A stretch of DNA of 64,000 nucleotides from UBA2421 sp002343075 (GTDB taxonomy: Bacteria; Planctomycetota; Phycisphaerae; Tepidisphaerales; Tepidisphaeraceae): NCBI GenBank assembly GCA_937982565.1, contig CALJLN010000050.1, forward strand, positions 110,061 through 174,060, read 5' to 3'. Positions 45,323 to 54,063 of the stretch are shown here, one piece after another. Under the pieces are notes generated by a model. That model had not been told where the DNA came from. It saw only the letters and a program-made list of their open reading frames with translations, and made no database searches. Both the position numbers and the translations under genes were made by a program. Numbering within the stretch: position 1 is the first letter of the stretch; every line of letters begins with the position of its first letter.

Positions 45323-48300
45323 ATGAAGCGAATCGCATCCCTTCTGCTGGCATCGGTTTCGGCATTGTGCGCCTCAAGCGCGTTCGCGGCGACCAATGTA
45401 TCGCTCCCGCGGTTTCCTGCGGTCTCGCCGGATGGCCAGCGCGTCGCATTTAGCTGGCGCGGCGACCTATGGCTCATCCCGACAGCCGGCGGGGAGGCCC
45501 GACGGCTCACCGCGCACCCTGCCGACGAACTCAACAGCGCCTTCAGCCGCGACGGCAAACAGATCGCCTTCATCAGCACTCGAAATGGATATCAGAACAT
45601 CTATTGCATGAACACAGACGGAACCGACCTACGTCATGTTTATCACACCGACCGCCCGGTGGGCTTGTGGAGCTTTGAGTCGGACAAGGGCGAGCCTGTC
45701 ATCATATTCAACGCACGCATCGAGCCAGACGAGTTTCCCGGGCTGCGGCCATACTCCATCGGCTTGAATGGCGGCGAGCCGACCCGGCTGTTTGATGCGT
45801 TCGGCAGCACCGCGTCCATCAGCCCCGACGGCAGCAAAATCCTGTTCACCCGCGGCGGCGCCGATTGGAACCGCCGCGGCTACCGCGGGCCCGACGCGCG
45901 CGAGCTTTGGCTCTTTGAGCGCGCCACCAAGCAGTACAAGCGCCTCACCACCTTCAACGGCAACGACGGCAAGGCGCGATGGCTCGACGATCGGACATTC
46001 GTCTTTCTCTCCGATCGCAACAATAACGGACTGAATCTGTATCGAATGACGCTCGCCCAGAACGAGTCGCAGGCCGAGCAGCTTACCAGGTTTGAAAGCG
46101 CCGACGTCGATGATTTTGATGTCTCCGCCGACGGAAAGCTGATTGTGTTTTCGATGTGGGATCGGCTTTATCGTCTCGACCTCGATCGCGCCGCTGAAGG
46201 CCCGGTGGCGATCGACATTCGCGCTGATGAAGATACTTCCGACCGTGTGCAGCTCAAATCCGCCGACCGGTTAACCACGCAAACCGCGGTCAACCCCGAC
46301 GGCAAGTCGATCGCTACGATCAATTACGGCCAGGTATACATCCGCGGCACCGAGGCCAAGGCATCGGCGCGGCGACTGACCAAACCGCCCGCACGTCACC
46401 GCGACGTCACCTTCAGCGCCGACGGGCAGACACTCTTTTTCGTCAGCGATGAATCGGGCATTGAGTCAATCTACGCCGCCACCGTCAAGCTCACACGCGG
46501 CGACGTCAAGAAGCAAGTGACTGAGGCCGCAAAGAAGAAGCCCGCCTCCCAGCCGACAACCGATTTATCAGAGCATGGGGACAGTGCCGCGCCGAATGAC
46601 GCCACCGCAGACGTGCCTGCCGACCTCGCCAGCGCATCCACCCAGCAATCTGAGCCGAACGACCGCCAGAAGGAAGCTGCGACCAGTGACGCGCCGCCCG
46701 CCGACAAGGCAAAGGCCGAAAAGAAGAAGGAAGATTCCCGCTGGCCCGACGCCATCTCCTTCGACATCAAGCCGCTGATAACGACCGCGCAGATGAATCG
46801 CGACCCGTCGCCGTCGCCGTGTGGCAAATGGCTTGCATTTCAACGGGGAGCCGGGCAGTTGTGGCTCCACGATCTAGCCACCGGCACCGAACGCCTGCTG
46901 GTTGACGGCTGGAGCGATTCGCTCGAGTGGCACTGGAGCAGCGACAGCAAACGCATCGCGTATATCACCGAAGACGTGAACAACAACGCCGATGTATGGA
47001 TCATCAATACCGACGGCGAAACCCCCGCCGTCAATATCTCGCGCCATCCTGATAACGAATCGTCGCCAAGGTTCAGTGCCGATGGGAAAGTGCTGGCGTT
47101 CACCTCCTCGCGAGTTGATAACGAGTCGGATGTGTGGATGGTCTTCCTCGACAAATCGCTGGAAAGCTTCACCACGCTCGAACTGGAAAAGTACTATGAA
47201 GAAGCCAACGCCGCGGTGAAGAAGCGCGAACCTGTCAAAGTACGAAAGGCCGCCACGCAGCCCGCAACCGAACCCACAACCAAGCCGGATAATGCCGCAG
47301 GTGATGCTACAGCCGATGCTGACGCCGAAACCTCGCTCGATTTGGCCGACGCCTACCTGCGCCTCCGGCGCGTCACCACGCTTCCGGGAAACGAAGGAAG
47401 TCTGCTCCTCGCCCCGGCGGGCGACAAGTTTTACTTCACCGCCCAAAACACGTCGGCGCCCGCGGCGGCAACTCCCGCACCCGGGCCGGGCGCTAATCGC
47501 TCCACCTACGTCGTCGATAAAGAAGGCGACCCCAAGCGCATCGGTGGCAGCCTGAACCTGCAGGCCTTCACCCTCACGGGAGACAAGATCCTGGTGATCG
47601 ATTCAGGCAGGCCCGCCCTGATGAAACTGCCCGGCGGTGAGCTTGAGCCGCTGGATATCTCCGACAAATTCGAGATCGATCTCGCGGCACAGTCGCGCCA
47701 GAAGTTTCTCGAGGCCGCTCGCATGCTGGGCGTGGGCTTCTACGATCCGAAGCTCAACGGCATGGACTACCCTGCGGTCACCGCGCGCTACGCCGAACTT
47801 GCGGGCAAGGCCGTCACCGCCAGCGAGTTTGATCATGTGGCCGATAAGTTCGTCGGCGAGTTCAATAGCTCGCATCAGGGAGTCAACTCACCGGCAGAGC
47901 GAAATGATCTGCAACAGCCCATGGGCCGGCTCGGCATTCAGCGGCAGCGCGTCGAGGATGGGTACAAAGTCACCGACGTCTACGAACGAGGCCCCGCGGC
48001 GAAGGGCAGCATGAAGCTGCTGGTCGGCGATATCATCATCAGCGTGGATGGCAGCGCGGTGGCGGAGAATCAGACGCTCGAACAGGCCCTGCTTGGCAAG
48101 GTCGGCAGGGAATCGCTGCTCACCGTCCGCCGGGTGATTGATGGGGAGCCGAAGGAGATCAACCTGCTGCTCACGCCGATCAGTTCGATGGCCGAGTCGG
48201 CGCTTTTCTATGACACCTGGCGCACGCGCCGGGCTGCAAAAGTGGCGGAGATGAGCGATGGAAAAATCGGATATATTCACATTCGCGGGATGGATCAATC

Positions 48301-48835
48301 CTCGCTCGATGTCTTTGAGCGCGATCTCTACGCAGCCGCCGACGGGAAAAAAGGGTTGATCATCGACGTCCGCAACAACGGCGGCGGATGGACTGCCGAC
48401 CGGCTGCTGGCCTCCATCATGTATCCGCGCCACGCCTACACACGCCCGCGCGGCGTGAGCGATGATGTGAAGGGCGCGTATCCCAACGACCGCTTGTTCA
48501 TCACTCGTTACGATCTGCCGATCAACATGCTCTGCAACGAAAAGAGCTTCAGCAATGCCGAGATCATCAGCCATGCGTTTAAGACGCTCAAACGCGGCAC
48601 GCTCGTCGGCCAGCAAACCGCCGGCGGGGTTATCAGCACCGGCGGTGCCTCACTCATCGACGGCACAACCGTCCGCATGCCCGGCCGCGGCTGGTTTACA
48701 CCCGCGGGTGTGAACATGGAACTCAACGGCGCCATGCCCGATCTGCTGGTCACCCAAACACCCGAATCTGAAGCCGCCAACGACGATCAGCAACTCAGGG
48801 CCGCAGTGGATGATCTGCTGAAACGACTTGATTAG
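45323..48835 (+). CDS. exported tricorn-type S41 protease
   Basis: From ATG 45323 (AAGGAA upstream; the frame opens at 45305) the protein is 1,170 residues with a signal peptide cut near AFAA. It follows the tricorn plan: a beta-propeller of WD40/TolB-like repeats (about residues 25-340), a low-complexity linker, a second propeller (about 480-750), a helical region, a PDZ domain (about 880-960, KVTDVYERGPAAKGSMKLLVGD) and an S41 catalytic domain (IIDVRNNGGGW, then NEKSFSNAEI with the likely nucleophile near S1077). It probably degrades oligopeptides in the periplasm. Two Ala/Pro/Thr/Lys-rich linkers (about residues 390-475 and 630-670) are unusually long. Confidence 0.9.
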   Translation: MKRIASLLLASVSALCASSAFAATNVSLPRFPAVSPDGQRVAFSWRGDLWLIPTAGGEARRLTAHPADELNSAFSRDGKQIAFISTRNGYQNIYCMNTDGTDLRHVYHTDRPVGLWSFESDKGEPVIIFNARIEPDEFPGLRPYSIGLNGGEPTRLFDAFGSTASISPDGSKILFTRGGADWNRRGYRGPDARELWLFERATKQYKRLTTFNGNDGKARWLDDRTFVFLSDRNNNGLNLYRMTLAQNESQAEQLTRFESADVDDFDVSADGKLIVFSMWDRLYRLDLDRAAEGPVAIDIRADEDTSDRVQLKSADRLTTQTAVNPDGKSIATINYGQVYIRGTEAKASARRLTKPPARHRDVTFSADGQTLFFVSDESGIESIYAATVKLTRGDVKKQVTEAAKKKPASQPTTDLSEHGDSAAPNDATADVPADLASASTQQSEPNDRQKEAATSDAPPADKAKAEKKKEDSRWPDAISFDIKPLITTAQMNRDPSPSPCGKWLAFQRGAGQLWLHDLATGTERLLVDGWSDSLEWHWSSDSKRIAYITEDVNNNADVWIINTDGETPAVNISRHPDNESSPRFSADGKVLAFTSSRVDNESDVWMVFLDKSLESFTTLELEKYYEEANAAVKKREPVKVRKAATQPATEPTTKPDNAAGDATADADAETSLDLADAYLRLRRVTTLPGNEGSLLLAPAGDKFYFTAQNTSAPAAATPAPGPGANRSTYVVDKEGDPKRIGGSLNLQAFTLTGDKILVIDSGRPALMKLPGGELEPLDISDKFEIDLAAQSRQKFLEAARMLGVGFYDPKLNGMDYPAVTARYAELAGKAVTASEFDHVADKFVGEFNSSHQGVNSPAERNDLQQPMGRLGIQRQRVEDGYKVTDVYERGPAAKGSMKLLVGDIIISVDGSAVAENQTLEQALLGKVGRESLLTVRRVIDGEPKEINLLLTPISSMAESALFYDTWRTRRAAKVAEMSDGKIGYIHIRGMDQSSLDVFERDLYAAADGKKGLIIDVRNNGGGWTADRLLASIMYPRHAYTRPRGVSDDVKGAYPNDRLFITRYDLPINMLCNEKSFSNAEIISHAFKTLKRGTLVGQQTAGGVISTGGASLIDGTTVRMPGRGWFTPAGVNMELNGAMPDLLVTQTPESEAANDDQQLRAAVDDLLKRLD

Positions 48836-48927
48836 GATTGCAGTGCGGCTCACTAAGAAGGCGGCGTTGATGCAGTGGTGAGCCGGTACGGCCGGCGGCC
48901 ACGACCTCGTTTTACCTCGACCACGCC

Positions 48928-49350
48928 ATGTCCCGGATCATCGTGCGCATCTGGAGTCTTCCCACGACGGCGGTCGGCCTCGGGGTCGTCGCGCTCACCC
49001 TCCTCACCGGCGGACGCGCGCACCTCCACACCGGCGTGATCGAAGCGCACGGCGGATTCGCCCGGCTGCTCCTCACCCGCCTCACCCTCCTCCCCGGGGG
49101 AGCAACCGCAATGACACTCGGGCATGTCGTCATTGCCCGCACCCGCCAAGCCCTCGATGACACCCGCGCCCACGAGCGCGTCCACGTTCGCCAATGCGAA
49201 CGCTGGGGACCTTTCTTCCTCCCCGCATACGCCTTGTGCTCTGCCTGGATCGCCCTCCGCGGCGGGCGCGCGTACCGCGATAACCCGTTCGAGCGCGAAG
49301 CGTTCGGAGATCCATCCACAGCCTCTGAAACCAATCGCCCGCACAAATGA
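48928..49350 (+). CDS. small membrane protein with HExxH motif
   Basis: The 140-residue protein starts at ATG 48928. It has an N-terminal hydrophobic segment (residues 10-28), a second between 45 and 65, and then HERVHVRQCERWGPFF. HERVH is a zinc-metalloprotease-like HExxH motif, followed by a hydrophobic stretch (residues 95-110) and a charged tail. Small proteins with HE-VHVRQ-type motifs occur widely in bacteria and are uncharacterised. Proteolytic activity is only a possibility. It lies 92 bases after the tricorn-like gene on the same strand and may be co-transcribed. Confidence 0.6.
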   Translation: MSRIIVRIWSLPTTAVGLGVVALTLLTGGRAHLHTGVIEAHGGFARLLLTRLTLLPGGATAMTLGHVVIARTRQALDDTRAHERVHVRQCERWGPFFLPAYALCSAWIALRGGRAYRDNPFEREAFGDPSTASETNRPHK

Positions 49351-49815
49351 TTCACGCGGCAGACACTTGATTCACCATCAGACGAACGCATAGACGAGCA
49401 CAACACCGCCGCCGCCGCTTAAACCGGGCCGCGTTCTTGGGAACGCGGAAATGCGGCACTGGGCATCAACGCGACGCAGTTGCGTGCGGCTTCAATTACG
49501 CCACACTCCGCGGCCAGCGATTTGGCGCTGTGTCGGTCAGACCCCTGCACGAGCAGGATGATGCGAAGCAGCCTGTGTACGCGTGAGTATCTCATTGTGT
49601 GCAAACCGAAGTAGTCGCCCATCACACCCCTTCTCACCCCACCTCACACAGCGATCTCGTAGACCGCAGAACCCTCGCCGGTCGCTGGCAGAAAATGCCT
49701 CAACGATTCATGCCACGGCCTGCGCGCATGGGAGTCTACCCGTCGGCAGCAAAAATGCTCAGCGATGTCCGGTGACTTACTGCTGGAGATAACGCTCTGC
49801 GAATTCGGCGTCGAA
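49351..49815. other. intergenic interval with no convincing gene
   Basis: This 465-base stretch between the HExxH protein and the tRNA has only short overlapping frames without family resemblance or good ribosome-binding sites. A CCGCGTTCTTGGGAACGCGG inverted repeat (49429-49448) forms a 9-base stem with a 2-base loop and could be an attenuator or terminator-like hairpin, but no T-run follows. Confidence 0.5.
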
Positions 49816-49887
49816 GCGGGCGAAGGGACTCGAACCCTCAACAGCCAGCTTGGAAGGCTGGCGCTCTACCAATTGAGCTACACCCGC
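49816..49887 (-). tRNA. tRNA-Gly (anticodon TCC)
   Basis: Read on the minus strand, the 72 bases fold as a cloverleaf. The acceptor stem is GCGGGTG paired with CGCCCGC (one G-T pair). The D arm is GCTCAATTGGTAGAGC. The anticodon arm is CCAGC-CTTCCAA-GCTGG with anticodon TCC, and the T arm carries GGTTCGAGTCC. The discriminator is T and no CCA is encoded. The upstream side on this strand is the 3' end region of the delta-60 repeat gene. Confidence 0.95.
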
Positions 49888-50036
49888 GGGGCTTGCTTCA
49901 TTATAGCGGCGTGGGCGAAGTGTGCCAGTCGTCAGCCGCGCGGGCAACAGTTGCAGGTTCTGACGGCACTGCGGGGCCTATCCGCCAGGTTGGGTAAAGC
50001 GCGATTCAGCGGAAGTGTTGGCCCGGCCGGGCATAT

Positions 50037-51830
50037 TCATGCGATGCGGATTCGGATCGTGCCGAGTGTGTTCTTGGTGGCGGCGGCGCCTTCGGTATCA
50101 AATACCTGGCCGCCGAGCACCTTGACCAGATAGGTGCCGTTATCGGCGCGAGTAAACGCGATTCCATCGATCGCGGGCAGGCGATATCGGGCGATGACCT
50201 GCTTGCCGTCGAGGCTGACTATTCGGCTGGTGAGCTTGGCGCGACGGGCGACGTCGTCGTTGCCGTAAAGCCGAAGATCCCCGCCGTCGATGGTTAGCGC
50301 CTCGACCCCTTCCTGATCGCGCCAGATGACATCAAACAAAAACCCGGCCTGAGAAGTGCGCAGCGTCTTGGGGATGAGCTGTCCTGCCGGGCCGTCTTCG
50401 GCAAAGAGCCGAGTGACGGCGAAACGGCGCGAGTCGTTGGCCCCGCCAGGCTCGACGGAGCCTACGGTTCCGCCTACGAGAAGCGAACCGTCCGGTGCGA
50501 TCGCTGCTGTTCGGGCATCGCCGGGGAGCTTTCGGTAGGGAACGCTCATCACGCCCTGGTCGCCGTAGGTGGTGTCGGTTGCACCGTCGAAGGTCAGCCG
50601 TTCGACGCTGAAGACGTTGCGTCCGCTGCGCTCGGTGACACCCGCGAAGACGACGCTTCCGTCCGGCTGCACCTGCAGTGAGTTGGCGACCGGGAAACGC
50701 GCCGGGCGGACGCGCAAGTCGGCCACGCCGTCTTCGCCGAATGTGGCGTCAATCTCGCCGGAAGGTGTAACCCGCGACAGGAACGCCTGCTGTCCGCCGT
50801 CGGTGCTGCCGACAATCAGCGGCAGACCGTCATGGCCGATGGCAATCCCGCCGTAAGCGACCCCCGTCACCACCGCGACATTTCGTGGGGCGGCGGTGCG
50901 CGCCGCAGCGGCGGCTTCATGGGCGATAGTCTGGCTGGCATCGAGCACATCGCGGCGGACGCTGAGAAATCCCCCCGCGCCGCCGAATGACGGCTCGTGT
51001 GCGCCGGCCGAGTTCACGCGTAAAGCGCGCACATCCAGTTCGGCTTCGCCCGCAGTGACGGGCGTATCGCGATGCGAACCAGCGACGTAGATTCCGCCAT
51101 CGGCATCAATGGCCATGCTGTCGAAGTAAAACGTCGCGTCGATGTCGGGATCGAAAACAGTCGCGGTGGAAAAGATGCCGCCGGTGCCAAAATCTGGATT
51201 GATGCGGCCATCGGGAAGATAGCTTGCCAGCGCGCCATCGCGTTCCTGCTGGCCGGCGACATAAATCATGTTTCCAGCGCCGACCTTCACCGCCGACGCT
51301 GAAACCGGCAGTCCGACCCTGCCGCTCGATCCGAAGCCGACATCCACCTTCCCGCCGGGCGTAAACTTCACGAGGAGGTTGGCGCGCGTGCTATACCCGC
51401 TGACGCTTGAACCGATAACGACAAATGACCCGTCGTCGAACATCGCCATATCGAGCGCGTTTTTCAGTCCGCGCGGGGTGGAAAACACCTGCCCCCCGAT
51501 GCCGAAAGTCGGGTCGAGCCGGCCTTGGAAATCATATCGTGCCAAAGCCAGTTGCGGCGGACCGGCGGGCTGATCGGCGACCAGCGGCACGGCATACCCC
51601 CCGGCGAGCAGCGCGCCATCGGGGTAGACGAGCAGGTCATTCATGACACTCGACCCGGCCGCAAACCCAACGGCCACCATCGCCCCTCCGCCAAACGATG
51701 GATCGACGCACCCGGCAGCAAACAGACGACGTGGCTCCAGCGATTCGATGGGGCGAAACGCGCCGGCACGAAACGGGTCGCGACGAATATCGCCTGTCGC
51801 ACGAGAATTCTTAAGTTGCTGATTAGACAT
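50037..51830 (-). CDS. exported delta-60 repeat protein with LEPRRLF sorting-type motif
   Basis: The 597-residue protein begins with a basic stretch and IESLEPRRLFAAG, a planctomycete N-terminal motif (LEPRxLF) found just before the mature part of large surface proteins, with no ordinary signal peptide. The rest consists of about nine delta-60 repeats of roughly 55-60 residues (phrases such as LDPTFGIGGQV, DVGFGSSGRVGL, INPDFGTGGIF and IDATFGEDGVADL), which form a beta-propeller-like domain. The C-terminal 110 residues form a separate beta-rich domain. It is probably a surface or periplasmic adhesive or binding protein. No enzymatic motif is seen. Confidence 0.82.
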   Translation of the reverse strand: MSNQQLKNSRATGDIRRDPFRAGAFRPIESLEPRRLFAAGCVDPSFGGGAMVAVGFAAGSSVMNDLLVYPDGALLAGGYAVPLVADQPAGPPQLALARYDFQGRLDPTFGIGGQVFSTPRGLKNALDMAMFDDGSFVVIGSSVSGYSTRANLLVKFTPGGKVDVGFGSSGRVGLPVSASAVKVGAGNMIYVAGQQERDGALASYLPDGRINPDFGTGGIFSTATVFDPDIDATFYFDSMAIDADGGIYVAGSHRDTPVTAGEAELDVRALRVNSAGAHEPSFGGAGGFLSVRRDVLDASQTIAHEAAAAARTAAPRNVAVVTGVAYGGIAIGHDGLPLIVGSTDGGQQAFLSRVTPSGEIDATFGEDGVADLRVRPARFPVANSLQVQPDGSVVFAGVTERSGRNVFSVERLTFDGATDTTYGDQGVMSVPYRKLPGDARTAAIAPDGSLLVGGTVGSVEPGGANDSRRFAVTRLFAEDGPAGQLIPKTLRTSQAGFLFDVIWRDQEGVEALTIDGGDLRLYGNDDVARRAKLTSRIVSLDGKQVIARYRLPAIDGIAFTRADNGTYLVKVLGGQVFDTEGAAATKNTLGTIRIRIA

Positions 51831-51971
51831 GATTTACAAACGCGCCGGGCTACCGCTCCCGGACCTAAGACTGGTGCAGAGACGCCACCAATCTACTCTC
51901 CTTTCACGCAACTGACGCAACAACACAATCAATCGCGCATCCGATAATGTGCGGCTTGCCGAACATGCCGA

Positions 51972-52589
51972 TTATTCCGCAGCCGATCCTCCGGACCCGT
52001 ACAGCCGGTGGGAATAAATGTACTCCGCAACCCCCTCAGGCACGAATTCCGCGATCGAAAGCCCCAGCCGCGCCCGCCGACGGATTTCGGTCGAACTGAC
52101 ATCCACCTGCGCGACAACAATCACATTGTCTCGCAGTCTATAAAATGGGGCCGGAAGTGCATCGAAGTCCAGCGCGTACCCCGGCCGGGCCATCACAACA
52201 ATCGTTGCCTCGCGCAAAAGAGCTTGCGCAGCGTGCCAGCGTGGAAAACTGGCCACCTGGTCGGCACCTATAAGCCAAGAGACTGAGCGAACACCCCGCG
52301 CTTTAAGCGCGCGGACGGTCTCAAGCGTGTAGCTGGGCTTAGGAAGATGGAATTCGATGTCGTCAACACGGAACCTTCCGAGTGCGGCTGCCGATTTGGC
52401 AGCGATCTCGCACATGGCGAGCCGGTCGGCGGGTGAAGTGGAGTCGGAAAAGGAGGTTTTGTGAGGCGAGACGAAAGCCGGGACAAGCACCACCCCGTCG
52501 AACCCCCCTGCGGCTGCAACCGCACTGGCGGTGGCTAAATGGCCGTTATGAATCGGATTAAAACTGCCACCAAAGTAAAGCTCGCGCAT
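51972..52589 (-). CDS. nadD: nicotinate-nucleotide adenylyltransferase
   Basis: The ATG at 52589 starts the 205-residue protein exactly at the family motif LYFGGSFNPIHNGHL, with the ATP-binding HxGH. Further motifs are FVSPHK, SWLIGADQVASF and VSSTEIRRR. It converts nicotinate mononucleotide and ATP to deamido-NAD in the last part of NAD synthesis. An open frame upstream to 52919 is not part of the protein, because it would overlap the sigma-factor gene and precede the nucleotide-binding start motif. No adjacent rsfS or obg gene is seen. Confidence 0.93.
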   Translation of the reverse strand: MRELYFGGSFNPIHNGHLATASAVAAAGGFDGVVLVPAFVSPHKTSFSDSTSPADRLAMCEIAAKSAAALGRFRVDDIEFHLPKPSYTLETVRALKARGVRSVSWLIGADQVASFPRWHAAQALLREATIVVMARPGYALDFDALPAPFYRLRDNVIVVAQVDVSSTEIRRRARLGLSIAEFVPEGVAEYIYSHRLYGSGGSAAE

Positions 52590-52893
52590 GACTTTCAGAG
52601 GATACCCGATACCCGGCCCGGCGTTTGCATTGGATTCTACCAACCGGATTCTACCAACCCGCCGAGCCACACCGGTGGCAATGCGGGTTAGATAGAGGTC
52701 GGTGAATAAGTGTCCACCGAGCGAGACGGCCGGATGCCAATTAGAACTATCTCGTAAATGCCTGCGAGATAACAAGTTAGACACCGAACAGAAAATTCGG
52801 GAAAACGTATAATCGTTATGACCGGCAGCGGTGCTGTAAGATGCCCCGCGGCCGGTGAGTTTCCTTCGCTGAGAACCGCAACCAGGAGTGCCG
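52590..52893. promoter_or_regulatory. divergent promoter interval between nadD and the sigma-factor gene
   Basis: This 304-base gap has no credible gene, although the frame extending nadD covers part of it. It carries promoters for both neighbours in principle, but I see no confident -35/-10 pair. The end contains AGGAG with 5-base spacing before the sigma-factor ATG at 52894. CAACCGGATTCTACCAA and a similar ATTCTACCAACCC (52630-52660) form a short direct repeat, TTCTACCAACC. Confidence 0.4.
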
Positions 52894-53853
52894 ATGTCCG
52901 CAAAGACCCTCGGAATCAAGGCGAGCCGCGTTTCACCCGTGCCACGAGCGCTTCGTGAGCAGGTGGCCGCGGTCTTGGATGAGAACTATGCATTCATGGA
53001 TAGCCCCATTTTTCGGCGTAAGCACGTCGAACATGAGCTATTTAACGAAGAGGTGCCGGCGCTGCCTTTGGTTGCGTGGTATCAACCCACACGCGACGAC
53101 GGCCTCGACGCCTCCACCGGCCAGCCGCAGCTCATGACCGCTGCCGAAGAGAGGCTGACGTTCTACCGCTATAACTACGCAAAAATGCGGTTGAAGCAGC
53201 TTCAGCGCATCATCAAGCGCGACGGCCTGACGAAGAAACTCGCGCAGGAGTTCATCGACTGGCACCGGAAGTACGAGCATTTCCGCGAGTACCTCACGCG
53301 GACCAATCTCGCGCTGGTGCTGGCAATGGCCAAGCGAACCCGACTCGGCGATATCGATTTCGCGGAGATCGTCAGCGAAGGCAACATGGCCTTGCTCCGC
53401 GCCGTAGAAAAGTTCAATGTCGACCGCGGGTTTAAGTTCAGCACATACGCCTGCCGGGCCATTTTAAAGGCCTTCAGCCGGGCCGCGCAGAAACACAGCC
53501 GACACCGTCAACACTTTCCAGTCGAGTTTGATCCTGAACTGGAAAAGAGCGACTGGGCCGACAAGCGCCGCGACGTCGTCGAGCAGGATCTGACCGATGA
53601 ACTGAAGCAGATCATCGATCGCAACCTCGCCGACCTCAGCACAATCGAGCAAACCGTCCTCCGCCGCCGGTTCAACTGGATGCAGGAGGAAGAAAGCCCG
53701 ATGACGCTGGAAGAAGTCGGCAAGATCATCGGCGTGACCAAGGAACGCGTGCGCCAGATCCAAAACAAGGCGCTGATTAAGATTCGAAACCTGATGGAAG
53801 ACAAGGTTCTCAAGCGGGAAGGCGAAATCGATCCTGCGTTGACCTCTGCTTAA
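52894..53853 (+). CDS. RNA polymerase sigma-70 family factor (RpoD-like, group 2-type)
   Basis: From ATG 52894 (AGGAG five bases upstream; a GTG at 52888 is in frame) the protein is 319 residues. Region 2 contains DFAEIVSEGNMALLRAVEKF, with RGFKFSTYA for -10 recognition and core binding. Region 4 carries MTLEEVGKIIGVTKERVRQIQNKAL for -35 recognition. Region 1.1 is lacking and region 3 is short. The N-terminal 130 residues are an unusual linker with a VAWYQPTRDDG stretch. It should act as an alternative sigma factor. An intrinsic terminator follows. Confidence 0.88.
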   Translation: MSAKTLGIKASRVSPVPRALREQVAAVLDENYAFMDSPIFRRKHVEHELFNEEVPALPLVAWYQPTRDDGLDASTGQPQLMTAAEERLTFYRYNYAKMRLKQLQRIIKRDGLTKKLAQEFIDWHRKYEHFREYLTRTNLALVLAMAKRTRLGDIDFAEIVSEGNMALLRAVEKFNVDRGFKFSTYACRAILKAFSRAAQKHSRHRQHFPVEFDPELEKSDWADKRRDVVEQDLTDELKQIIDRNLADLSTIEQTVLRRRFNWMQEEESPMTLEEVGKIIGVTKERVRQIQNKALIKIRNLMEDKVLKREGEIDPALTSA

Positions 53854-53942
53854 CGGTTGCTTGTTGCCGGTATCATGCCCGCGCGCAAAGCGCAAAGGCC
53901 GATCGCGACAGGCAACAACAACCAAGCCCTATATCCCCCCGT

Positions 53943-53979
53943 CCCGCCGAAACAGTGTGGTTTCGGCGGGAATTTTTTT
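53943..53979 (+). terminator. Rho-independent terminator after the sigma-factor gene
   Basis: CCCGCCGAAA (53943-53952) pairs perfectly with TTTCGGCGGG (53961-53970) around an 8-base loop, followed by AATTTTTTT. It is 89 bases after the sigma-factor stop and separates it from the permease gene. Confidence 0.9.
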
Positions 53980-54063
53980 GACCGTGCCGACCTGGCGTCC
54001 ACTTTATGGCGATTGCGCACGATTTTTGCGTCCGGAAGAGCACGAATGCTGTAAAAGAAATTG

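Noticed and set aside
49419..49841. Short reverse-strand genes between the HExxH protein and the tRNA
   Set aside because: They overlap the tRNA or a hairpin and lack any recognisable features.
52590..52919. N-terminal extension of nadD
   Set aside because: The HxGH motif at the usual NadD N-terminus starts right after ATG 52589, and the extension overlaps the sigma-factor gene.
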